Assembly: GCA_003140705.1 (NCBI GenBank)
Contig: PLKU01000084.1
Location: 1-6,494 of the forward strand
Length of the DNA: 6,494 bases
Direction: 5' to 3'
Source: Acidobacteriaceae bacterium
GTDB taxonomy: Bacteria; Acidobacteriota; Terriglobia; Terriglobales; Acidobacteriaceae
The first letter of the stretch is position 1, and every line of letters begins with the position of its first letter. Made by a program: the position numbers and the translations under genes. Under the pieces are notes generated by a model that worked only from the letters and a program-made list of their open reading frames with translations, was not told the origin of the DNA and did no database searches. Of this stretch, positions 1 through 6,084 are shown in pieces.

Positions 1-616
1 TGTCGCGCAGGTAGTCGAACCCGAACTCATTGTTCGTCCCGTAGGTAATGTCTGACGCGTAGGCCGCACGTCGTTCCGAGTCGTCCAGGTCGTGGACAAT
101 CACTCCCACCGTAAGCCCCAGGAACTCGTAGATTTTGCCCATCCATTCCGCGTCGCGCTTGGCCAGGTAGTCGTTCACCGTAACAACGTGAACCCCGTGC
201 CCGGCAAGAGCGTTTAAATAGCAGGCCAGCGTGGCCACGAGCGTTTTGCCTTCGCCGGTCTTCATTTCGCTGATCTTGCCCGAGTGCAGAACCATGCCGC
301 CGATCAGCTGCACGTCAAAGTGGCGCATCTGCACCGCCCGCCACCCGGCCTCACGCACCACTGCAAAGGCCTCTGGCAGAATCTCTTCCAGCGCGGCCTT
401 TTCCGCCGCCTTCACCTCATCTTCGTCCGTAATTCCTTCAAGCTTTGCTGTAATCCGGGCCTTGAACGCCGCCGTCTTCGCGCGCAGCTCCTCGTCTGAA
501 AGCTGCTTCATCGCCGGCTCAAGGCAATTGATTTGAGCCACAACCGGCCAAAGCCGCTTCAGAACGCGGTCGTTCGCAGTGCCAAAAATCTTCGTCAGAA
601 TCTTATCGAAAAACAC
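1..616 (-). CDS. secA: SecA preprotein translocase ATPase, N-terminal part (runs off left edge)
   Basis: SecA is the cytoplasmic and peripheral-membrane ATPase that pushes unfolded preproteins through the SecYEG channel. The 205 complete codons present cover the start of nucleotide-binding domain 1. The amino-terminal helix begins [16 protein letters not shown], close to the family pattern. [10 protein letters not shown] is at residues 39-48, [10 protein letters not shown] at 81-90 and [12 protein letters not shown] at 97-108. The Walker A motif MKTGEGKT is at 118-125, [14 protein letters not shown] at 145-158 and [15 protein letters not shown] at 191-205. A charged insertion lies around residues 56-78. 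The start is a GTG (complement of 614-616): GGAG sits 6 nt upstream (623-626), an in-frame TAA lies just before it, and no other good start is nearby. Full-length SecA is roughly 800-1000 residues, so most of the gene is outside the window. A TACACT hexamer (complement of 634-639) is -10-like but sits very close to the start. Confidence 0.97.
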   Translation of the reverse strand, partial: MFFDKILTKIFGTANDRVLKRLWPVVAQINCLEPAMKQLSDEELRAKTAAFKARITAKLEGITDEDEVKAAEKAALEEILPEAFAVVREAGWRAVQMRHFDVQLIGGMVLHSGKISEMKTGEGKTLVATLACYLNALAGHGVHVVTVNDYLAKRDAEWMGKIYEFLGLTVGVIVHDLDDSERRAAYASDITYGTNNEFGFDYLRD

Positions 617-671
617 AGGAATCTCCGTTTACTAGTGTAAATGGTGAAGGTTACGAAAAAGTACCGGGCGC

Positions 672-704
672 CCACCCTTGGCGCGCAGTCTGCGCCAAGG
701 GTGG
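672..704. repeat. Perfect 13-bp inverted repeat, acidobacterial REP-like palindrome
   Basis: CCACCCTTGGCGC (672-684) is followed by a 7-nt spacer and its exact reverse complement GCGCCAAGGGTGG (692-704). It lies in the 106-nt gap between the stop of the small membrane gene (723) and the secA start (616). Its form, a CCACCCTT/AAGGGTGG outer arm around a GCGC core, resembles palindromes I remember as dispersed in Terriglobia genomes. That family link is recollection, not a search. On the minus strand a short T run (complement of 656-660) follows the hairpin after about 11 nt. That is too far for a textbook intrinsic terminator, but partial termination or mRNA end protection for the upstream gene is possible. 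Confidence 0.65.
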
Positions 705-722
705 CAGTCCATGATCCCCATC

Positions 723-1079
723 TCAAAGCCGCAACTCCAGCCTCTCCACCGGCTCACCCCTCCGAATCCGCCTCAATTGCCGGTTCAGATGCTTCGCCGG
801 CGTCTCCGGTTCCCCCTCATCGTCCTCTTCCACAGCTGCTTGCTCTCGAGCTTCGATCGCATGCGCCAGGCTCGGTCTCCAAAACGCTTGCATGAACAAG
901 AACGCCATCCCCAGACCCACGGCAGACGGCTGAATTCCAAAAAGCCGTCTGCCCACCCGCGAAGTGCGTACCCATCGCACCCGCTGCATCTGTTGATAAC
1001 CCACAATCAACGCAATGATCAGAAATGGAGCCGCAGACAACAGGCTCAAGACAGAAAGGAAATCCAAATGCATAAGCAC
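723..1079 (-). CDS. Small putative membrane protein, unrecognised
   Basis: This is a 118-residue protein that I do not recognise. A hydrophobic segment at residues 7-27 (FLSVLSLLSAAPFLIIALIVG) is a credible transmembrane helix. A basic stretch follows (33-46, rich in Arg), then a second, weaker hydrophobic segment (about 48-66). The tail is highly charged: acidic at 84-92 (EEDDEGEPE), then basic (RQLRRIRR, 100-107). By the positive-inside rule the Arg-rich loop is probably cytoplasmic. The start is uncertain: GTG at 1079 or ATG at 1073, neither with a clear Shine-Dalgarno sequence. An upstream in-frame TGA (1097-1095) rules out a longer form. The gene lies between secA and another small membrane gene, all on the minus strand. 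Hydrophobicity and segmental charge fit a real protein better than any reading of the opposite strand. No function can be assigned. Confidence 0.6.
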   Translation of the reverse strand: MLMHLDFLSVLSLLSAAPFLIIALIVGYQQMQRVRWVRTSRVGRRLFGIQPSAVGLGMAFLFMQAFWRPSLAHAIEAREQAAVEEDDEGEPETPAKHLNRQLRRIRRGEPVERLELRL

Positions 1080-1171
1080 ACTCGCATAGCGCGGTCAGCG
1101 CACCTCAAGGGAAAAGTTACAGCTGCAAGGCGGCTAACCCATCTTGAACAACCGGACCAATTTGAGCGGAT

Positions 1172-1432
1172 TTAAGCGAGTGTGAAGGGAGGAGGCCGCT
1201 GGAAACGCGCGGGCAGCGGCGGAGCATCGGGCGTCCGGCCCGCGTAAACATAGGCCAGCGGCGACAGCAGGCTCAACGGTGAAATCAGGCCTACAAAGAG
1301 AAGCGGCAGAATCGCAACCAGCCCGCCGGAGTCGCCGGAGTAGGCATGGAGCGCCAGCAGCAACACCAGCGCGACCCCGATTGCGATTGCCGCAATCCGG
1401 ATCCAACCACGTAGCTGCTTATCTTGAAACAT
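1172..1432 (-). CDS. Small two-helix membrane protein, unrecognised
   Basis: This is an 86-residue protein of unknown function. A short polar start (MFQDKQLRGW) precedes a transmembrane helix at about 11-29. A small Gly/Ser-rich turn (YSGDSGG, 31-37) and a second hydrophobic stretch at about 38-63 follow. The tail is Pro-rich (PDAPPLPARFQRPPPF, 68-83). I chose ATG 1432 because a GGGAAGG Shine-Dalgarno sequence lies about 6 nt upstream and an extended -10 (TGGTATACT, 1455-1463) would place the transcript start around 1447. The in-frame ATG at 1471 lies upstream of that promoter and is therefore unlikely. The gene is divergent from the his leader and operon. It could be co-transcribed with the next minus-strand gene (92-nt gap), but no clear signal decides this. 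Confidence 0.6.
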   Translation of the reverse strand: MFQDKQLRGWIRIAAIAIGVALVLLLALHAYSGDSGGLVAILPLLFVGLISPLSLLSPLAYVYAGRTPDAPPLPARFQRPPPFTLA

Positions 1433-1454
1433 TGCCGACCTTCCCTTGGTTCGC

Positions 1455-1463
1455 AGTATACCA
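1455..1463 (-). promoter_or_regulatory. Extended -10 promoter for the 1172-1432 gene
   Basis: On the minus strand the sequence reads TGGTATACT, a TG-n extended -10 followed by TATACT (5 of 6 matches to TATAAT). The position 17 bp upstream shows no good -35, as is common for extended -10 promoters. Transcription would start near 1447, leaving a 5' leader of about 15 nt that includes the GGGAAGG ribosome site. This is a consensus match only. Confidence 0.45.
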
Positions 1464-1584
1464 GCCTTCATTTCCTGGCACGAAGGCTCAAAAATGGCAT
1501 CATCTCCCGGTTCACCTCAGTCGCTCCCACCTTCGGTTGCACGAATTTGACAGTTCAGTTGGATGCTCCATTTCTGCCAAGTAT

Positions 1585-1614
1585 TTGACACGCCATGGTG
1601 TTTTCCCTTACGGT
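1585..1614 (+). promoter_or_regulatory. Candidate his operon promoter (TTGACA, 18 bp, TACGGT)
   Basis: A perfect -35 TTGACA (1585-1590) is followed after 18 bp by TACGGT (1609-1614), which keeps the three most conserved -10 positions (T, A, final T). The predicted start is about 1620-1622, only 2-4 nt before the leader ATG at 1624, so the leader would be translated from a nearly leaderless transcript. A second perfect TTGACA lies 38 bp upstream (1547-1552), but I see no convincing -10 at the right distance from it. The weak -10 makes this tentative. Confidence 0.35.
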
Positions 1615-1623
1615 TTGAGACAG

Positions 1624-1701
1624 ATGCAAAGTAACCGCCATCACGGGCACCACCACCATCATGGGACCCCCATGTCGGCGGACTGCCATGGCCTGAGCTA
1701 G
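1624..1701 (+). CDS. hisL: his operon leader peptide (25 aa, His-rich)
   Basis: This short ORF has 25 codons and a TAG stop. It begins MQSNRHHGHHHHHG and ends DCHGLS, with eight His in total, seven of them at residues 6, 7 and 9-13. It sits immediately before a rho-independent terminator and the first his gene, which is the arrangement of classical histidine attenuators, where ribosome stalling on His codons senses charged tRNA-His. CAT and CAC codons are mixed. ATG 1624 is the natural start. Only a weak GAGA (1617-1620) lies just upstream, so initiation may be weak or near-leaderless. The frame stays open far upstream, but that part is antisense to the 1172-1432 gene and is not peptide-like. 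The peptide itself is probably non-functional; its translation is the signal. Confidence 0.88.
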   Translation: MQSNRHHGHHHHHGTPMSADCHGLS

Positions 1702-1763
1702 ACGGCCAGAGAGATCTTAAGAGTTACCCAAGCCCGCCGGCGACCTTCGCTGGCGGGCTTTTT
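1635..1763 (+). promoter_or_regulatory. Histidine transcription attenuator with alternative RNA folds
   Basis: Four segments can be drawn by hand. Segment 1 is CCGCC (1635-1639) and segment 2 is GTCGGCGG (1674-1681). Segments 3 and 4 are the two terminator arms (1731-1742 and 1748-1759). Segment 2 pairs with 1734-1741 over 8 bp, including one G-U, and this destroys the terminator stem. Segment 1 pairs with 1677-1681 over 5 G-C pairs, which would free segment 3. Inferred logic: a ribosome stalled on the His codons (1639-1662) hides segment 1, so 2:3 forms and transcription reads into hisI. With enough charged tRNA-His, or with no translation, 3:4 forms and transcription stops. Two further small stems are 1660-1665 with 1669-1674, and 1689-1693 with 1704-1708; the second holds the leader stop codon in its loop. 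No folding energies were calculated. Confidence 0.75.
1731..1763 (+). terminator. Attenuator rho-independent terminator
   Basis: The arm AGCCCGCCGGCG (1731-1742) pairs with CGCTGGCGGGCT (1748-1759) as a 12-bp, GC-rich stem with one G-U pair (1739:1751) and a 5-nt loop (1743-1747). A run of five T (1759-1763) follows directly. It ends 43 nt before the hisI start and 30 nt after the leader stop. No gene precedes it on this strand other than the leader, so it fits conditional termination ahead of the his operon. Confidence 0.88.
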
Positions 1764-1806
1764 CACGCTTTGAGCAGAATCTCAACCAAAGATTAGGAAA
1801 ACTGCA

Positions 1807-2169
1807 ATGATCGATTTCGACAAAATGGATGGCCTGGCGCCAGGCATCGTGCAAGATGCCCGCACAGGCGAGGTGCTGATGCTGGGTTTTCTCAACCCCG
1901 TCAGTTATGCCAAGACTCTGGAGAGCGGCTTTGTCACTTTCTGGAGCCGTACCCGCCAAAAGCTGTGGATGAAAGGTGAAACCAGCGGCAACCGCCTGCG
2001 CGTCATCTCCGCCTCCACGGATTGCGACAACGACACGCTGCTCTTCCGCGTGGAAGTCGAAGGTGACGGCCTGGTGTGCCACCAGGGCACCGTCAGTTGC
2101 TTTACCAGGCCGCTGCCCCTTGGCCCGGCCAGCCAGACTGCCGACAAGAAAGAGGAATCCGGTGGCTAA
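1807..2169 (+). CDS. hisI: HisI, phosphoribosyl-AMP cyclohydrolase (monofunctional)
   Basis: HisI opens the adenine ring of phosphoribosyl-AMP to give ProFAR, the third step of histidine synthesis, in the cytoplasm. The protein has 120 residues, the size of the single-domain enzyme and not of the HisIE fusion found in enterics. Family motifs are [18 protein letters not shown] (45-62), DCDNDT (72-77, metal-binding Asp 72, 74 and 76) and CHQGTVSC (91-98). Cys73, Cys91 and Cys98 fit the zinc ligands. The charged tail (KKEESGG) carries the next gene's ribosome site in its DNA. ATG 1807 has AGGA 8 nt upstream. hisI is the first structural gene after the attenuator, and its end overlaps hisG by 8 nt. 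No separate hisE is in the window. Confidence 0.96.
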   Translation: MIDFDKMDGLAPGIVQDARTGEVLMLGFLNPVSYAKTLESGFVTFWSRTRQKLWMKGETSGNRLRVISASTDCDNDTLLFRVEVEGDGLVCHQGTVSCFTRPLPLGPASQTADKKEESGG

Positions 2170-3037
2170 CAAACTCAGACTCGGCATCCCCAAAGGTAGT
2201 TTGCAGGATGCCACCATCGCTCTATTCAAGCGCGCAGGCTGGAACATTTACGCAGACGGCCGATCTTACTTCCCCTCCATTGACGACAGCGACATCGAGT
2301 GCATGCTCATTCGCGCACAGGAGATGGCCCGCTACGTCGATCACGGTGTTCTCGACGCCGGCCTCACCGGGATCGACTGGGTTGTCGAGAGCGGACTCGA
2401 CGTCACCAGTGTCACCACGCTTACTTATGCCAAGCAGAGCCGCCGCAAGGTGCGCTGGGTGCTTGCCGTGCCTGAGGGTAGCAGCTTTGAGAGAGCCGAA
2501 GACCTCGAAGGCAAGACCATTGCCACCGAACTCGTCGAGGTCAGCAAGCGCTATTTCGCCGCCAAGGGCGTCAACGTCAAGGTCGAATTCAGCTGGGGCG
2601 CGACTGAAGTCAAGCCGCCCACGCTCGCCGATGCAATTGTCGAAGTCACTGAAACAGGCAGCTCGCTCAAGGCCAACCACCTCAAGATCATTGACACCGT
2701 CATGGAGAGCGAGACCCATCTCATTGCAGGCAAAGCCACACTCGCCGATCCCTGGAAGCGCCAGAAGATCGACCAGATTGCCCTCATGCTCCGCGGAGCC
2801 ATCGATGCGCAATCACAAGTTGGCCTGATGCTCAACGTCAAGCGCGAAGACCTTGAAACAGTTCTTGCCGTGCTCCCCGCGTTGAACTCGCCCACGGTCT
2901 CGCAGCTGAGCGATTCCGGCTGGGTTGCGGTCAACACCATCGTCGATGAAGGCGCAGCGCGCGATGTGATTCCCAAGCTCAAAGCGGCCAAGGCGACAGG
3001 CATTGTCGAATATCCGCTCAACAAGGTTGTTTTGTAA
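2162..3037 (+). CDS. hisG: HisG, ATP phosphoribosyltransferase (long form)
   Basis: HisG condenses ATP with PRPP to phosphoribosyl-ATP, the committed, histidine-inhibited step. At 291 residues it is the long form, with two periplasmic-binding-like catalytic domains and a C-terminal ACT-like regulatory domain (about 215-291). It therefore should not need the HisZ partner used by short HisG. Motifs are LGIPKGSLQ (7-15), DAGLTGIDW (65-73), and the PRPP loop within [16 protein letters not shown] (157-172, matching DAICDLVSTGATLEAN of E. coli). The start is GTG 2162, whose codons overlap the hisI stop (GTGGCTAA). GAGGA lies 5 nt upstream. The frame is open for 62 codons further upstream, but that part lies inside hisI and does not resemble HisG. 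The overlap suggests translational coupling to hisI. Confidence 0.96.
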   Translation: MANKLRLGIPKGSLQDATIALFKRAGWNIYADGRSYFPSIDDSDIECMLIRAQEMARYVDHGVLDAGLTGIDWVVESGLDVTSVTTLTYAKQSRRKVRWVLAVPEGSSFERAEDLEGKTIATELVEVSKRYFAAKGVNVKVEFSWGATEVKPPTLADAIVEVTETGSSLKANHLKIIDTVMESETHLIAGKATLADPWKRQKIDQIALMLRGAIDAQSQVGLMLNVKREDLETVLAVLPALNSPTVSQLSDSGWVAVNTIVDEGAARDVIPKLKAAKATGIVEYPLNKVVL

Positions 3038-3052
3038 CCCCGAAAGCAAACC

Positions 3053-4330
3053 ATGAAACTACTACGAACCAAAGGCCGCGGCGCACAACAAGCAGCAGAG
3101 ACTCTTGCCGCGCTCGAGAGACGCGGCGCCGCATCGCTCGACGCCGTCCTTCCCGCCGCCAAGCGCATTGTTGCCGACGTCCACAAAAAGGGCGACCATG
3201 CGCTCTTGCGCTATGCAACTCAATTCGATGGTCTCGCCGGCGCGGACGCATTACGCGTCACTTCAGAGGAGATGGCCGCCGCATGGGCGACAATCGATCC
3301 CGCGCTGCGCGATGCCTTGACCACGGCCGCGAAGCAGATTCGCAAGTTCGCTCAGCGCCAGTTGCCGGCCTCGTGGAATGCCTCTCCGATAGCCGGCCTC
3401 ACCACTGGCCAGTCAGTCCGCCCGCTCTGTTCGGTTGGTTGCTACGTCCCCAGCGGCCGCCATCCGCTGCCCTCCACGCTGCTCATGACGGCCATTCCCG
3501 CGCAGGTTGCGGGGGTCGCGCGTATCGTTGTAGTCTCACCAAAGCCCGCGCCAGAAACGCTTGCGGCTGCGCATTTGCTCGGCATCACCGAGTTCTATCG
3601 CCTCGGCGGCGCGCATGCCGTTTCCGCATTGGCCTACGGGACCGCAACCGTTCCACGCGTCGACAAGATCGTCGGTCCTGGCAATCTCTACGTCACCGCC
3701 GCCAAGCGCCTTGTCGCCTTTGATTGCGCAATCGACATGCTCGCCGGCCCCACGGAGATCGTAGTCACAAGCGAAACCGGCCACGCCGCAGACATAGCCT
3801 CTGATCTCGTCGCTCAGGCCGAGCACGATCCCGAGGCCTTGGCCATCTTCATCACCACCCGCGCCGAACTCGCCAAAGAGGTCGTCGCAGAATCCAAACT
3901 CCGCAGCCGCAACAATCCAGTCGCGCGCCAGGCTCTCGATCGCAACGGCCTCGTAGTCATCGCCTCCACCATTGAAGAGGCGCACCAGATTACCAATCGC
4001 CTCGCGCCTGAACACCTCACCGTCGACGCCCCCAGCGACGTCAATTGGGTTCAAAACGCCGGTTCCGTCTTCGTGGGTCGATGGTCCGCGCAGCCCATGG
4101 GTGATTACATCTCCGGTCCCAATCACACCTTGCCGACCGGCGGAACGGCCCGTGTCCGCGGCGGCCTCAGCGTCAACGACTTCGTCAAGCTCGTCACTGT
4201 GCAACAGTACACAGCGCAAGGTCTGCGAGCGTTGGGATCAAAAGCTGTATTGCTCGCCGAAGCAGAGGGCCTTACCGGCCACGCCGAGGCCATTCGCACC
4301 CGCTCAACGAAAAGGAGTCAACGTGGCTAA
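3053..4330 (+). CDS. hisD: HisD, histidinol dehydrogenase
   Basis: HisD is the zinc-dependent enzyme that oxidises L-histidinol to histidine in two NAD-linked steps, the end of the pathway. It has 425 residues, the normal length. Motifs are CYVPSGRHPLPST (130-142), GGAHAVSALAYGT (185-197), VDKIVGPGN (203-211), and the signature from IDMLAGPTE (227-235) to DLVAQAEHDPEA (251-262). The catalytic pair is Glu320-His321 in LAPEHL. The expected zinc ligands are all present: Gln255, His258, Asp351 (GDYISGPNH) and His410 (LTGHAEAI). It lies 15 nt after hisG. There is no convincing Shine-Dalgarno sequence in CCCCGAAAGCAAACC before the ATG, so it may depend on ribosomes finishing hisG. The C-terminus (TKRSQRG) overlaps the hisC start by 8 nt. 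Confidence 0.97.
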   Translation: MKLLRTKGRGAQQAAETLAALERRGAASLDAVLPAAKRIVADVHKKGDHALLRYATQFDGLAGADALRVTSEEMAAAWATIDPALRDALTTAAKQIRKFAQRQLPASWNASPIAGLTTGQSVRPLCSVGCYVPSGRHPLPSTLLMTAIPAQVAGVARIVVVSPKPAPETLAAAHLLGITEFYRLGGAHAVSALAYGTATVPRVDKIVGPGNLYVTAAKRLVAFDCAIDMLAGPTEIVVTSETGHAADIASDLVAQAEHDPEALAIFITTRAELAKEVVAESKLRSRNNPVARQALDRNGLVVIASTIEEAHQITNRLAPEHLTVDAPSDVNWVQNAGSVFVGRWSAQPMGDYISGPNHTLPTGGTARVRGGLSVNDFVKLVTVQQYTAQGLRALGSKAVLLAEAEGLTGHAEAIRTRSTKRSQRG

Positions 4331-5444
4331 ACCAAGAACAGAAACGCTGGCTCCGCCGCAGGTGGCCCCGCGCGCCCGCGTCCAGGCCATGAAGGAGTAT
4401 CACCCTCCTCTCGGAAGTCGCGACTCGCTGCGGTTGGACTTCAACGAGAACACCCTCGCCTGCTCGCCAAAGGTGCGCGAAGTTCTCGCCAGCATATCTT
4501 CAGGCGATCTCACACGCTACCCGGAGCGCGAACCGGTAGAGGCTATCGTCGCCGCGCACCTGGGCCCGGATGCCGCGGAGCAGGTCGTTCTCACTAATGG
4601 CGTTGACGAGGCGATTCATGTGCTCTTTGAGACCTTCCTCGAAGAGGGCGACGAACTGTTGCTGCCGGTGCCGACCTATACGATGTACGAGGTTTACGCT
4701 TCGGCAACAGACGCGCGCGTAGTTGCCGTGCAGGCCGACGACGATTTGGAATTTCCCTTCGAGCGCCTGCTCGCCGCCATTACTCCGCGCACCAAGATCA
4801 TTGCCGTCGCCAACCCCAATAGCCCTTCCGGCACCGTGGCCACGCGTGCACAACTCGTTGAGCTTGCCGCCAAAGCAACGCACGCCGTTTTGCTTGTGGA
4901 TGAGGCCTACTTCCATTTTCACGGCGAGACAATGATCGATCTCATCGGTATTGTGCCCAACTTGATTGTTGCGCGCACCTTCTCCAAGGCATACGGTCTC
5001 GCCGGCTTGCGCCTCGGCCTGCTTGTGGGCTCTGTGGACTTGATGCGCTGGGTGCGTCGCGTGCTTTCTCCCTACAGCGTCAACTCACTGGCACTTGCCT
5101 GCCTGCCGCCTGCGCTCGATGACAAAGCCTATATCGACTGGTACGTCGGTGAAGTGCTTGCAGCACGCGCGGATTTCGAAGCCGCCCTCGATGCCGCCTG
5201 TGTGCGCCGCTGGCCCAGCCGTGCCAACTTTGTCCTTGTCGACATAGGACCACAGCATGCCGAGTTCGTCCGGCTGATGCGCGCGGTCGGTGTGCTGGTG
5301 CGCGACCGATCCACCGACCCCGGCTGTGACGGACGTGTACGCATCACCATCGGGACGCGAGAGCAAATGACGCAGGCAATCGTAGCCCTCAATCAAACCG
5401 TCGCCGCGTTGGGTCTTGGCAAAGCCAAAGGTGAAGCGAGATGA
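4323..5444 (+). CDS. hisC: HisC, histidinol-phosphate aminotransferase
   Basis: HisC is a PLP-dependent fold-type I aminotransferase that converts imidazole-acetol phosphate and glutamate to histidinol phosphate. It has 373 residues. Motifs are [12 protein letters not shown] (38-49, substrate-binding N-terminal region), [15 protein letters not shown] (91-105, cofactor phosphate region), PVPTYTMY (115-122), ANPNSPSG (163-170), LVDEAY (191-196, Asp193 near the PLP nitrogen), and [14 protein letters not shown] (219-232) with PLP lysine Lys222. Arg340 in RVRITIG fits the substrate-carboxylate arginine. The start is GTG 4323 with AGGAG 5 nt upstream. The start overlaps the hisD stop in the same GTGGCTAA layout seen at hisI/hisG. 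The frame extends far upstream inside hisD, which is antisense-free shadow and not HisC-like. The gene ends in an ATGA overlap with hisB. Confidence 0.96.
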   Translation: MAKPRTETLAPPQVAPRARVQAMKEYHPPLGSRDSLRLDFNENTLACSPKVREVLASISSGDLTRYPEREPVEAIVAAHLGPDAAEQVVLTNGVDEAIHVLFETFLEEGDELLLPVPTYTMYEVYASATDARVVAVQADDDLEFPFERLLAAITPRTKIIAVANPNSPSGTVATRAQLVELAAKATHAVLLVDEAYFHFHGETMIDLIGIVPNLIVARTFSKAYGLAGLRLGLLVGSVDLMRWVRRVLSPYSVNSLALACLPPALDDKAYIDWYVGEVLAARADFEAALDAACVRRWPSRANFVLVDIGPQHAEFVRLMRAVGVLVRDRSTDPGCDGRVRITIGTREQMTQAIVALNQTVAALGLGKAKGEAR

Positions 5445-6082
5445 TAAAAGCAAATAAATCCCAATCCGCTGTCAAGTCGAAGTCGCGCACCGCCATCGTC
5501 GAACGAAACACCGCGGAGACGCGCATCGCCATCCACCTCACCATCGAGGGTCGCGGCCAATACAAGGTCTCCACCGGCATTCGCTTCTTCGATCACATGC
5601 TGGAGCTCTTCACGCGGCATGGCGCATTCGATCTTGAACTCAAATGCGATGGCGACCTTGACGTCGACCAGCACCACACCGTCGAAGACGTGGGCATCGT
5701 ACTGGGCCAGTTGTTCGCGAAGGCGCTGGGCGACCGGCGCGGCATCGCGCGCTGGGGCGACGCGCTGGTGCCGATGGACGAGACGCTGACCCGCGTCGCG
5801 ATCGACGTCTCCAACCGGCCCTATCTGATCTGGAAGGTGAAGTTCTCCAAGCCCAAGCTCGGCGAGATGGATACCGAGCTGTTCAAGGAGTGGTTCCAGG
5901 CCTTCGTGCAAAGCGCCGGCGTGACCCTCCATGTCGAGAATCTCTACGGCGAGAACAACCATCATATCGTCGAATCCTGCTTCAAGGGCCTCGCCCGCGT
6001 GCTGCGCCAGGCGGTGGCGCTCGATCCGCGCAACCGCGCTGCGGTTCCCTCGACCAAGGGCGTGCTCGGCGGCACTCTCTAG
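5441..6082 (+). CDS. hisB: HisB, imidazoleglycerol-phosphate dehydratase (possible chimera)
   Basis: HisB dehydrates imidazole glycerol phosphate to imidazole-acetol phosphate in a manganese-dependent reaction. It has 213 residues, slightly longer than the usual 195-200 because of a Lys/Ser-rich start (residues 1-16). It is the dehydratase alone, with no HAD phosphatase domain. Metal-binding motifs are FFDHML (49-54), [11 protein letters not shown] (76-86), MDETL (112-116), ENNHHIVES (171-179) and the terminal PSTKG (203-207). The start overlaps the hisC stop by 4 nt (ATGA), with AAAGGTGA 6 nt upstream. Oddity: residues 1-90 use 13 A-ending codons by hand count, while residues 91-213 use only 2. 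The second half ([40 protein letters not shown]) reads like alphaproteobacterial HisB, unlike the first half. All catalytic motifs are intact, so the product could be functional. Confidence 0.95.
   Translation: MIKANKSQSAVKSKSRTAIVERNTAETRIAIHLTIEGRGQYKVSTGIRFFDHMLELFTRHGAFDLELKCDGDLDVDQHHTVEDVGIVLGQLFAKALGDRRGIARWGDALVPMDETLTRVAIDVSNRPYLIWKVKFSKPKLGEMDTELFKEWFQAFVQSAGVTLHVENLYGENNHHIVESCFKGLARVLRQAVALDPRNRAAVPSTKGVLGGTL
5650..5740. other. Putative composition and phylogeny junction inside hisB
   Basis: Somewhere near the conserved [14 protein letters not shown] coding block (about 5666-5710) the sequence changes style. Upstream, hisI to hisC and the first 90 codons of hisB use A- and T-ending codons fairly often. 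Downstream, codons become strongly G/C-ending with many GCG, CTG, GTG and CGG. The encoded HisB half and the following HisH match, from memory, alphaproteobacterial proteins. A conserved block is where homologous recombination, or an assembler joining two genomes, would most easily switch. The exact breakpoint cannot be fixed by eye, and no repeat or mobile element marks it. Confidence 0.5.
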
Positions 6083-6084
6083 TC

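Noticed and set aside
641..1175. Plus-strand frames of 84 and 165 codons opposite the small membrane gene
   Set aside because: They are Pro/Ser/Arg/His-rich low-quality translations with no recognisable domains, antisense to a protein with coherent hydrophobic and charged segments.
1134..1406. Minus-strand 90-codon frame overlapping the 86-residue membrane protein
   Set aside because: It is Cys/Arg/Ala-rich and typical of an out-of-frame reading of GC-rich DNA, and it lacks a ribosome site as good as that at 1432.
1279..1623. Long plus-strand open frame running into the His-rich leader
   Set aside because: Its upstream part is antisense to the better supported 1172-1432 membrane gene and crosses the likely promoter region. 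Only the last 25 codons, from ATG 1624, have the features of a leader peptide.
1648..1662. His-codon run as an artificial His-tag or vector sequence
   Set aside because: The His run is interrupted by Gly, lies in a short natural leader ORF, is followed by the matching terminator and antiterminator pairings and by his genes, and shows no vector sequence nearby.
1717..2247. Minus-strand 176-codon frame opposite hisI
   Set aside because: It is antisense to hisI and to the terminator, with no recognisable domain. hisI has all its family motifs.
2551..3186. Minus-strand 211-codon frame opposite hisG and the start of hisD
   Set aside because: It spans the junction of two well identified genes in antisense and has Ser/Arg-rich composition with no motif.
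3536..4219. Minus-strand 227-codon frame opposite hisD
   Set aside because: It is a mirror of hisD in GC-rich sequence. hisD has all its catalytic and zinc residues on the plus strand, and this frame shows no family motif.
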